Source: Ampullaceana balthica (taxonomy: Eukaryota > Mollusca > Gastropoda > Lymnaeidae). Taken from it: 64,000 nucleotides of DNA. Below are positions 1-10,189 of the stretch, piece after piece; positions within the stretch are counted from its first letter, which is position 1, and each line of letters starts with the position of its first letter. Location: assembly GCA_944989445.1 (NCBI GenBank), contig CALYLW010000686.1, forward strand, positions 276,333 through 340,332, given 5' to 3'. The notes beneath the pieces were generated by a model. The model was not told the DNA's origin, ran no database searches, and saw nothing but the letters and a program-made list of their open reading frames with translations. A program made the position numbers and the translations under genes.

Positions 1-697
1 AGCCGGGTGTAGTCGGTACATCAATACATCGGTACGTCGGTACATCAGTATGACGTCAGTACATCAGTATTACGTCGGTACATCAGTATGACGTCAGTAC
101 ATCAGTATTACGTCGGTACATCAGTATGACGTAGGAACATCAGTATTACGTCGGTACATCAGTATGACGTTGGAACATCAGTATTACGTCGGTACATCAG
201 TATGACGCCTGTACATCAGTATGACGTCGGTACATCAGTATGACGTCGGTACATCAGTATGACGTCGGTACATCAGTATGACGTCGGTACATCAGTATGA
301 CGTCGGTACATCAGTACGTCGGTACATCAGTATGACGTCGGTACATCAGTATGACGTCGGTACATCAGTACGTCGGTACATCAGTATGACGTCGGTACGT
401 CGGTACATCAGTATGACGTCGGTACATCAGTATGACGTCGGTACATCAGTATGACGCCGGTACATCAGTATGACGTCGGTACATCCGTATGACGTCGGTG
501 CATCAGCATTACGTCGGTACATCAGTATGACGTCGGTACATCAGTATGACGTCGGTACATCAGTATGACGTTGAAACATTAGTATGACGTCGGTACGTCG
601 GTACATCAGTATATCGGTACATCAGTATATCGGTACATCAGTATATCGGTACATCAGTATATCAGTATATCAGTATATCAGTACGTCGGCACATCAC
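1..697 (+). repeat. 19-bp minisatellite, GTCGGTACATCAGTATGAC type
   Basis: About 35 tandem copies of a 19-bp unit (with 14-15 bp shortened forms such as GGTACATCAGTAC), starting at or before the window edge. The first 200 bases alternate two variants as a dimer of roughly 37-38 bp. Many units contain TGACGTC, and several TGACGTCA, the CRE palindrome. The right end degenerates into CAGTATAT units. Confidence 0.95.
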
Positions 698-1889
698 ATC
701 GCCACATTATATTGAATATAGCCAGAAGTTTTCGGAATGTCCTGTCCTTTCTCAGTCAGTTTGGTGTACGGTATAACCCTTTTATTAAAAAAACGTTAAA
801 TTATTCATAAAGTCTAATCAAGCCACATTTTCCGGAGCGGTGTCACACGACTTCTGAGCTCCGTGATAAAATGTCACCACTGCCATATGGCCATCGTGAA
901 TGTCAGTACGGCATGAATTAATCATCTACTCGTTTAGGCTTGGCCATTTGGCTGAACAAGCTGATGGGAGCAACAAGTGACTTATTAGAACCGACTTTGA
1001 TGTGACATTCCTATGATGGCATGCCAAGGGCTGCATCATCCTAACAGAGGTTCCCCGTCACTGACACGGAAAACTTGACTGTAGGTCAAAGGCCGATATA
1101 TCATAGCTGTTGGGCATCTGGCTAATAGTTAATACATGTGGTAATAGTAAATTTAGATTATAGTTGTCAATTTTCATAAGTCATAAGTCTAAGTCCAATT
1201 TAAGAGAGGGTGTGTTCTGTCAATTATTCATTGTTATAAAATGATAAAATGAGATTAAGTTCGCCCATCGAGGCTTAAATAAGTCAATTAATAATAATTT
1301 TAAAATAATTTTAAAAAAAATAAAAATAAAATAATAGTATTAAAAAATTAATTTAAAAAAAAATCCACAATGACTAAAATCGCCTATATAATATTGCCAA
1401 GCCAATATTATCAAATTATTCTATCATAAACATCAATTTTCACAAATTTTTAGAATCAAAAGTCAACAATCACAATGTCAGATTAATGTACGGCAACATC
1501 AGTATTATTTTCTATCATCAAGTCAATGATGTCAATAACATTAGTTTACACCAAACACCAGGCCATATAATTATTTTCTGAGAACAGCAAATAGGCTACT
1601 ACCAATTTCTGTATTTAAATACGAAAATAAATGATGCAAAACAACAATGACCACAATTTTAATAACATCTTTTCTTTAGACAGGTACAGTAAAAAATGAC
1701 CACTGCCGCTACCATCAACTTTTATCATCATCAATATTCAACTATGTTGACAACGCGTCATACCGTCAATCCATCATACCATCTATTTCTACCATCTCCC
1801 ACACACGGTGACGCTGACGTCAGAAAGGTTACCACCAAAATGTTAATCCCTCACCACCACAACAAGATCTCCCGTCTTCCCACCCCGCG

Positions 1890-2220
1890 GTCCCCCCTCA
1901 CTCTGGTCAGAAGGTCGCGCCCTGCCCGGCGCTAACTCCACCCTCGGGTCAGCGAAAAGGGCGGGGCCTAGAACACTGACAGATAACCGTGGCATCGGAT
2001 CAATGAGAGACGTCAGTCAAGGCCAGTGGACCCACATGGGGGTGGGCGGCTGGTCACGTCAGACGAAAGGCCAAGGGTTACCACGCGCCCACCACCGCCA
2101 CGCGCCCGGCTTGACCGGTCGACCGCAAGGCTAGACACGGACCTGCGAGGGCCAGCTATTGGCCGGGCAGATCAGCATGGGTCGTGCGTTACCGGACATA
2201 AAGTGAAATGGAGGAGAAGG
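1890..2220. promoter_or_regulatory. CpG-rich patch with CRE, GC-box and CCAAT motifs nearby
   Basis: A local GC/CpG-rich stretch within AT-rich intron 2. A perfect CRE (TGACGTCA, 1815-1822) lies just left of it. A GC box (GGGCGGGG, 1959-1966) and GCTATTGGCCG (inverted CCAAT, about 2155) lie inside it. Possible intronic enhancer or alternative promoter; no coding potential recognised. Confidence 0.3.
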
Positions 2221-4779
2221 GTAAATAAATCTGTTGGGTAGGGCTTTAGTGAAGGTTCATGTTAAGCTTATTGGTAATTATTGATACACGTAGCCGCGAA
2301 ATTGTTATGAGACTCAATGCCTTACATTTTTCATTGCTAATTACGACTATGACTCCGAATGAAAAGTTGTTATACTTTTTTTACAATTATAAAGTACATG
2401 ACATGTAAGTTTATGTCACCCATGCCCAATCCAATAATACTTTATTTTACATTAAAATTTATTATAACGAAAAAACGTGTTATAAGGCTTATGGCTTATG
2501 GGTTGCTTGAAACTTGATAGGTTGATAGGTTGGATACATTCAACGCTGAAAAAAGTCGATATATCTAAACTATTACCAAAGTTTAAATAAACATTGGTTT
2601 CATGTCGGAGCAATATAAACTTTATGTTCCCTATCAACAATATATTTACAATTCGTAAATTTATGTAAACTGTCATAATATACATACGTAAGGCAAACTT
2701 GAGTGATGTGTGTAAAATATCCAAATCATACCCTTTCATTCTGTTTATATTTAATGCAAAATTTTATTAAGGCAACACACAAACGTAAATTCAGTCGACA
2801 AATAATTCAACAGAAATAATAAAGAGACATATCAACTTTCATTAAAATATCAACTTATGGTATTTCCTACCCTGTTTATGTCTTAAACCCGGACATGGTT
2901 TCGCCAACTTAAAACTTAGACAAACACATTTTTATAAAGTTACAATTTTATCCAATTTCGCGTTTCCTTAGATCACACAACTTTCACCCCAAGACTAACC
3001 TCACCATCACCTCCCTTATTTCCATTACCCGAAAACATTCTTTACAATTCTCCGCTTACATATAATTACACATGTAATTACACATCGATCTGACGTAGAT
3101 CGTGAGCCATGTTGAGCTAAATTTACCAGCGCCCAGTCTCCTCTCGCCGATCAACTTGATTCCTATCAGGTCGAGAAATGATGTCCTTTGAGTCGGATTG
3201 TTATAAAGAAATAGAAATAAGAGTTTGTGATTGTGAGTAATGTCACATTTAGGGGTCACGGGCCACGGCGGGCAGGCAAAGCGATGTAAAACCCTTGACT
3301 AAAAATAAAAAACAAAAGCCGCTCGTGGATTGAACTTGTTTGAGCTGTCGGCCGAGTGAGCGTTTTTCTCCCGGTAGAGTTATAGATTTTCGGGGTCTTG
3401 TACACGGGGCAGATTCTCATTGGTTAAAAACTTCTTCTATAATTTGATACATTTTCATAAACACTCATACACAAAATAGATGTCTCTTATTTTGTTACTC
3501 TTTTTTATTGTAAAAATAAAAATTGACATTTGTGCAGTTTTTGATTGATGTTGCGGAAGAAATAATGATAACGTGACAGTGACGGTGAAAATGTCGCCGG
3601 ATAGTTGTGGAATTCTTTGAATTGTTTAAAGAAGGAAATTAACTGAACAACTTTTGATAACGAATTTAAAATAGTTTTTAAAATATTTTGACGAATTTTA
3701 GTCGAGAAAAATTGAATTAATGTCATACATGTTTGGTTTGGTACGAATAAGAAAAAAATCGATGCTAATGTTACATTATGACACTAAAATTCTTGATACA
3801 TGTTAAGAAGTTATCTTAAAAGTAACTACATATATGCCGATAAGAAAATGAATTTTGGTTGCAGGTAATTTTTACCATGTGATATTTTATAGCTTTCAAT
3901 TTCGTGAAATGCCAACGTAATAACAGTTTGTGCAAGGAGAACAAATGATTCAAGCTGTTTAGTGTGTCTTGATTCATGTTATTGAAATATAGACTAGGGA
4001 CGCTGTGTCGTGATGAAGAAAAAAAAAGTGGGGGGGGGAGAGGGCTGATCTCTATTCAATTTAATGGAAATCAAGTCGAGCCAAAGAAAGGAAAAGACAC
4101 AATTAAACCTCGGAGACGTAAATCGAGAAAGCTAACCGAGTCAGTTGTCATGGATTGTCTACCGTCGGGCATGGCTTAATAATAATAGTAATAATAATAA
4201 TAATAAAATAAAAAATCCAACTAGGTCGACCTTTAACAAGGAAACTTGTGAAACTAATGAGAAAGGATTATTTAGCTTAATGTGAAAACATAGTATTAAA
4301 ATACTAAATATAGCACGGCTTCAATTGTGGATCTGTGAAGCAATCAAAATAGGTCACGGGCTACAAAACTGGGTCACATGCAAAATAACAAAGTGATACA
4401 ACTACACAAAAAAACACCTGCCCAATGAAGGCAGACATCTCGACTAGACAGACATTTACAGCTTGTACGTGACATCTCACTATAATCCCAGAATGCAATA
4501 AGGCCGTCAGGGTATCAGAGACAGGCCCACCCGACTCGTGGCTTAAGGTTAATGATTTAGGGTAATGGTGAAATTTTAATGTCAGGTGATCAGTTTTGAA
4601 AACAATAACAATGAGCGTTGCAGCTTGAAAGAAGTACACAGTTAAAGCGAGTTGGGGGACATATCCCGCTTTTACACATTTAACAGCTCGGCCCAGAGAG
4701 TAGAAAAACAATACGAAAAATGCATGTTATAGTTATATAGGTTTTGTCATCAACATACATAATTCCCGTAATGGATAAA

Positions 4780-4976
4780 ATGCTGTAGTGCGCACCAAAA
4801 ATTACTGCACCAAATATAACTCTTTTCGAACGTTCAGCATAAAATTGTTCAATATGATAATAAATGAATCAAATAAAAATAAATAAAATAAATGAAAGTT
4901 CTGTATTACGTTATTTTTTAATCTGATGTGTATTTATTTTGAAAACTTCCGTCATTTTTGACGGGTGATACGCTAG
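4780..4976 (+). mobile_element. Non-autonomous Helitron-like element, 3' part
   Basis: Ends with a perfect 6-bp-stem hairpin (CCGTCA-TTTT-TGACGG, 4949-4964), then 8 nt, then CTAG (4973-4976) followed by T. This is the classic Helitron 3' end. About 200 bp inward it matches, in reverse orientation, the sequence at 46265-46515. The 5' end was not resolved. No Rep/helicase is encoded. Confidence 0.6.
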
Positions 4977-5350
4977 TTATAATATAATACGCTTTAATTA
5001 AGCAAGTCCATCCCAAGACTGTTATCAAGACCCAGCTAAATGATGTTTTAGCCATTTTTTCGCGCTCCTTTTATCTCTGTCCTGTGACCAGGCGATGGGA
5101 GCCATCAACACATTTTAACACTGTTATCTACTCATTCATTTTTTATTACAGACAAATATAATATTAGTATAAGACAAATTTTTAAAAAAATTTTTTAGTT
5201 CAGAAACTTTTCCTCCCCCACCCGTGGTCTGACACCTTCACTACCCACCCCCCCCACACTGCCCACACCTCAACATAACTTCCACATGTACGGCACACAG
5301 CTCGCTTCAGAACCCCACATCACCACCACAAAATGATCAGAGGGACGTAC

Positions 5351-5878
5351 CTGATGAGAAAAGAGCGATAGCCTTCAGACAGCTGTACTCTGCAGAGTCC
5401 ACATGAAGGGCCTTCAACTTCTCCACTTGTTCCTGGAAAATTCGTATATGGTCCATAAACGCGACAACCCTCTCGGCAGCCATGGGGCTGGCGTGGAGCC
5501 CTGCGGCCGCCAGGAGCGGCGCCACGTGCAAGGGCATGGAGCACTGTGCGGCGTTGAGGACGAAGAGCTCGGACCAGCCAAGACGGAGTAAGGCCACTTG
5601 GTCAGTGACTTGCAGTTCGGGGAAAAACGGGATGTTGCGTGCCCACTCGACCGCCGAGAAGAGGAGCCTGGCCGCCAGCTCGCATATGTTCTCAATGCCC
5701 ATAATGTTGGGCTGCTGCATACAGTTGCCGAAGCGGGAGGTCGGGTAGGGCTCGGCCCGAAGGAGCATGGAGATGAAGCTGGATAGGTACGTGTGACCGT
5801 TGAGGGCGTCACCGTTGTGGAAGGCCATCTGGCCGTGGAAGGGGTGTTGTGTTGGTGGGATACGGCCTCTCTGGACGG
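5351..5878 (-). CDS. NR2F: COUP-TF nuclear receptor, coding exon 2 (hinge and most of ligand-binding domain)
   Basis: Second coding exon of the same receptor, 528 nt. It opens after an AG acceptor (5879-5880, preceded by GCTGACCAAC). Its first two bases complete the split codon to Ala, giving the family motif AVQRGRIPP. The hinge ([19 protein letters not shown]) is short. The ligand-binding domain then runs from helix 3 onward, with [27 protein letters not shown], the nuclear receptor signature [16 protein letters not shown] / [14 protein letters not shown] (helices 3-5), then [20 protein letters not shown] and [19 protein letters not shown]. It ends at ALFSS plus one base before a GTACGT donor (5350-5345). 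Family members continue with Asp-Ala-Cys-Gly, which fits the phase. Residues 165-340 of the protein are covered. There are no stops or frameshifts, so this looks like an intact functional gene. The last roughly 85 residues, including AF-2, must come from an exon beyond position 1. Confidence 0.96.
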
Positions 5879-7550
5879 CTGTTGGTCAGCAACATGGAGA
5901 GGAAAGAAAAATGAGACGGTTAAATTAATATTATAAAGTTGTAGAAGATGTAAAAGTTTCAAAGGATTTATAACAGTTTTTTTAACATAGCTAAAGAGTA
6001 TAATTAAATTTTTAATAACATATGGATTTTAATATATATTTATACACAAAGATTTCAGGTAAGTTTGTTTAATAAAAGTATTATATTGTCATTTTGAAGT
6101 CATATTAACTGTTGAGTTTGTAATTATTGTTTTCAGTTTTCATTTATGTCAATGTATGTGTGTGTATGTTTTTAATGTGTTCGCATCCTTTGTATTTCGA
6201 GGTAAATTATTCGTTTATTTGTATATGATTTTTATTTACTTATAATTTATTTACTATATTTGTAATATGATATAATTATATTTAATTTGATGGGACGTTT
6301 TTCTTTTCTTATTATTTGTTTTAAACCAATGGCAGTATTTATTAAACATCTATTTGTTTTTTTTAAACGCTGATTAAATATTACTTTTACAATGCATGTT
6401 TCATAATTTTTAAGGTCTCTGTTATCTTCCAGACGTTAAAAATGACGTATAATGTGTCACATGGTTTTAGAAGTACTTTAAGTATCGGTAACGCACGAGT
6501 CAAATTCATTTGTTTTATGGTGTGCATTAAAAAAAAGTTATTAGAAATGACCTAGCCAACCTAACATTGTAGACACAGTTAATCACTAACAATCGTAGAG
6601 GCATTTTAAAACTATACTGATTATGAAATATATTACATGTAATAATGAGTTGTGATTGGTTCAACATATTGCATGGCAAACTGACGCAACCAATGTTGGG
6701 TTAAACAAGCGAGTGGTTCAAATGACGCTATGAAAACATTCAAGTAACTTGAATTGATTTTTATTTACATCGTTCGGGTCAAGGTCGGGGATCAAGACAA
6801 ATTGTGCAATAAACATTCTAATACCTATCTCATGTTGTTGGCGAAAACCAAGGAAACACACCCCAACTACCCTTGGTTCTCCCCCTTTCTTCAGACGGAA
6901 GTTCTAACCTGCACAACCATTGAAGCCCAATCGCCCCATGCGTACTGCTTTTCCTTTCTCATTTAAACAAAAAAATTAGGACGAGAAAATTCAACGTGTG
7001 TCCCCGGCTATAAATGTAACAATAAAAGGGAAGGAGTCAATAGAAATCTTGTGCGCAAGTGGATTGTTGGAGGGTTTTTGAGCCGAAATCTCGACTGCAA
7101 GGAAGCGTCAGTTCACACACAGGGCTGACACTAAGGGCAGACAGAGGAGATAGAATGTCAAAAACAATGGAGGCTAGAACTAGATGAACAATAAGCCGTG
7201 TGGGGGGGGGGAGATGAAAAAAGGGGGGGGGGCGGGTTCTGATTTTGGGTGAGTGTTGGTACTCGGAGGTGTGGTCTTTGATGATGTTTATGGCTATGAT
7301 TTAATGTGTCCTAGGGTGGGCTATAAGGTTGTGTATTGAAAGTGGTGTACAGACCTACAGCAGGTCGGGGTTTTATATATTCGTCCTCATGTGGAAGTGG
7401 TAAGAACTCATTTCTTAAAACTAGAATGGTGCAAGATGCCTTACGTCAATTTGATAGGCGGTGTTAAATTATTCATAAGATGGGAAGCAAGATTTTTTTT
7501 ATTAGTAGTAGTCTCGTATTAAAGTTAGAAAATTCAAGTCTTGGATAACA
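5879..7550. other. Unique AT-rich part of intron 1
   Basis: No repeat array or coding segment recognised. There are two G-tracts near 7200-7235. GGGTCAAGGTCG at 6776-6787 is a DR0-like receptor motif with one mismatch. Confidence 0.5.
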
Positions 7551-7559
7551 TAAGTCCCC

Positions 7560-7806
7560 TTTCCTTGACCCCCCTCTCAGCCCTGACCCCCTCCCTTCCA
7601 TGACCCCCCTCCTTTCCATGACCCCCTCCCTTCCATGACCCCCTCCCTTCCTTGACCCCCTCCCTTCATTGACCCCTCCCTCCCTTGACCCCCTCCCTTC
7701 CTTGACCCCCTCTCTTCCTTGACCCCCTCTCTTCCTTGACCCCCTCTCTTCCTTGACCCCCTCTCTTCCTTGACCCCCTCTCTTCCTTGACCCCCTCCTT
7801 TTCTTT
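7560..7806 (+). repeat. 17-bp CCTTGACCCCCTCTCTT minisatellite
   Basis: Pyrimidine-rich tandem array of about 15 units of 16-18 bp. The left half has CCATGACC variants and the right half CCTTGACC units that are nearly identical. It is strongly strand-asymmetric (purines on minus). Confidence 0.93.
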
Positions 7807-8099
7807 CCTCCAATTCACACAAGTCGACGGCTCTTAGTTGTTGCACGTCTGTGTGGATATAAATGATATGGTATTTGATAGGACTCGCTGTACTGAAAAT
7901 GTGAAATCTCACTAAAGAAGAATCTGTTAGAGCAAATATCTCGCGCCGGGAGGGCATACAAGACAAGGCGGTGGAGCAGCTTGGACTACTACTACCTGGG
8001 TGTACGGGAACTATACAGCCCCTTCCTTTCCATGAAAAAAGTCAGCAGTTGAAGGGGAATGTTATTAAGATAAAAGTGTCTCCTGAATGAAATGCATAG

Positions 8100-8225
8100 C
8101 AAAACACCTCTATGGAATACATTACCACACATCTCTATAGAATACATCGCAAGACAAGTCTATGGAAAACACTAAACGACTCTTCTTTGGAATGAATGAC
8201 AAGACTCCTCCATAGATAAATAACA
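8100..8225 (+). repeat. Degenerate 26-bp repeat
   Basis: Four to five diverged units around CTCTATGGAATACATTACC / CTATAGAATACATCGC / CTATGGAAAACACTAAAC. An old, decayed array. Confidence 0.5.
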
Positions 8226-8957
8226 CCCCAAGATGTTATATTACAAAATCCCTCCAAAACAGCACACAAGGTGGACAAATTACACTACCCCCAGAAATAT
8301 GGACCATGCGATTATAATGTAGTTTGATAATGGCATTGTCAAAGTTGTAGATTATTTAAGTTTATATAGTTTTTTAGTAGAGATTCTTGGATGATTGAAA
8401 AGCAATGATTTTTTGATGATAGCACAATGAATACTTTTTTTACGGGTGATAGTGCCCGCAGTACAGTAAAGATTTCCGTATCGTTTTGAACTGGCTGAGG
8501 TCCCCGGTGAGTGGAATCTGTGCATAAAAGTGGAACGTTTAGAATAATCTTTACTCTAAGGTTAGCTAGTCTTATACCATTTCGGTCATTAGTTGTCTAT
8601 TCAGCATTGATAATTCTATTCAATTCGACCATTTCCTTGAAAGAAATCAGGACAGTTTCCGGTTGTAACAGAATGTGTGGGGTCAGAGGTAACACCGGGG
8701 CCCCGGCATGGCACAGATGGCCGCTATCGGGGTCAGAAGGCCTTGGGTAAAGCAAAGCTAAGGGTGGGGAAGGCAAATGTGTGTATTATCTAAGGTCACG
8801 TAACATGCAGTCCCGGGCCATGAAATGTGCAGCTAGCAGACGAGGTGTGCAGAACTGCAGACACGGACCACGCGTTTTTTTCCTTCTTCTCTCCTACTTC
8901 TTTATCTCACCAGTCCGACATGGCTTTAGACGTTGTAAATCAGGAGCAATGGAGCGT

Positions 8958-8970
8958 TGAACTTTGACCT
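8958..8970 (-). promoter_or_regulatory. Consensus DR1 nuclear-receptor site in intron 1
   Basis: On the minus strand AGGTCA-A-AGTTCA: two perfect RGKTCA half-sites in direct repeat with one base between. DR1 is a high-affinity site for COUP-TF, HNF4 and RXR dimers. A weaker DR1 (GGGTCA-G-AGGTAA) lies 270 bp away at 8680-8692. Confidence 0.5.
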
Positions 8971-9081
8971 TGGAGTTTAAGTGGCGTGATGGGGGTGGCA
9001 CTGGGGTGTAAGGGGGAGATAGCATCTTTCCCGCAGGTTGTTGGGAGGGAGGTGGGGGGTAGGGAGAAGTCAGTGGTTGTT

Positions 9082-9555
9082 TAATGAAGCTGTTAGTTCA
9101 GTTAATGATTCAGTGCGTTATGGTGCTGTAATGAAGCTGTTAGTTCATTTAATGATTCAGTGCGTTATGGGGCTGTAATGAAGCTGTTAGTTCATTTAAT
9201 GATTCAGTGCGTTATGGTGCTGTAATGAAGCTGTTAGTTCAGTTAATGATTCGGTGCGTTATGGTGCTGTAATGAAGCTGTTAGTTCATTTAATGATTCA
9301 GTGCGTTATGGTGCTGTAATGAAGCTGTTAGTTCATTTAATGATTCAGTGCGTTATGGTGCTGTAATGAAGCTGTTAGTTCAGTTAATGATTCAGTGCGT
9401 TATGGTGCTGTAATGAAGCTGTTAGTTCAGTTAATGATTCAGTGCGTTATGGTGCTGTAATGAAGCTGTTAGTTCAGTTAATGATTCAGTGCGTTATGGT
9501 GCTGTAATGAAGCTGTTAGTTCAGTTAATGATTCAGTGCGTTATGATGGTGCTGA
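9082..9555 (+). repeat. 47-bp minisatellite
   Basis: Ten tandem copies of a 47-bp unit beginning TAATGAAGCTGTTAGTTCA and ending GTGCGTTATGGTGCTG. Units differ at few positions (CAGTT/CATTT). The last unit has a 3-bp insertion. Confidence 0.95.
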
Positions 9556-9629
9556 AATCTCTGGCCTCTGAAATTAGGTGTTAAGAAGTTCGGGTCTTGG
9601 GTGAAACTGAAGTATAAGTGTGACATCCC

Positions 9630-10185
9630 TACTTGTAACACCTTTCCTAGTGATACCCCTTTTTGCTGATAAACACCCATCCCTTTAACAAACCTGTTTG
9701 TGACACCCTTGCTTCTGACAACCCTTTTTGTGACACCCCTCCTAGTAATATCCCTCCTATTAATATCCTTCCTTCTGATACCACTCCTTGTAATATCCCT
9801 CCTTTTGACACCCCTCCTTATGCCAACCCTCCTTGTGACAACCCTCCTTATGACACTCTTCCTTGTGACACCCTTCCTTGTGACACCACTGCTAGTAATA
9901 TCCCTCCTTGTTACACCCCTCATTTTGACACCCCTCCTTATGCCAACCCTCCTTATGCCAACCCTCCTTATGACAACCCTCCTTATGACAACCCTCCTTG
10001 TGACACCACTGCTAGTAATATCCCTCCTTGTTACACCCCTCCTTTTGACACCCCTCCTTATGCCAACCCTCCTTATGCCAACCCTCCTTATGCCAACCCT
10101 CCTTATGACAACCCTCCTTATGACAACCCTCCTTGTGACACCACTGCTAGTAATATCCCTCCTTATTACACCCCTCCTTCAGGTG
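9630..10185 (+). repeat. 15-bp minisatellite (CCTCCTTATGACAAC)
   Basis: About 37 units of 15 bp. Longer blocks repeat within it, the marker GACACCACTGCTAGTAAT recurring near 9880, 10000 and 10135. Because 15 is a multiple of three, frames on both strands stay open for 130-190 codons (Asn-Pro-Pro-Tyr-Asp type repeats). I regard these frames as by-products. Confidence 0.94.
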
Positions 10186-10189
10186 GCCG

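Larger units (their letters stand above)
1..5350 (-). other. Partial intron 2 of the COUP-TF gene
   Basis: Starts at the GTACGT donor after exon 2 and runs off the left edge. I looked on the minus strand for the final exon (conserved LPSLRTVSS / LIRDMLL type motifs) and saw nothing resembling it. It holds a tandem array (1-697), a CpG-rich patch (about 1890-2220) and a Helitron-like end (about 4780-4976). The remaining stretches 698-1880, 2240-4780 and 4980-5350 are AT-rich unique DNA with nothing I recognise. Confidence 0.85.

Noticed and set aside
4361..4711. 116-codon minus-strand frame in intron 2
   Set aside because: No family resemblance, no splice context, and composition like the surrounding intron.
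1..5350. Final COUP-TF exon
   Set aside because: No minus-strand segment resembling the conserved end of the ligand-binding domain was found, so it should lie beyond position 1.
5414..5962. Alternative frames of 182 and 88 codons overlapping exon 2
   Set aside because: Shadows of the conserved COUP-TF reading frame.
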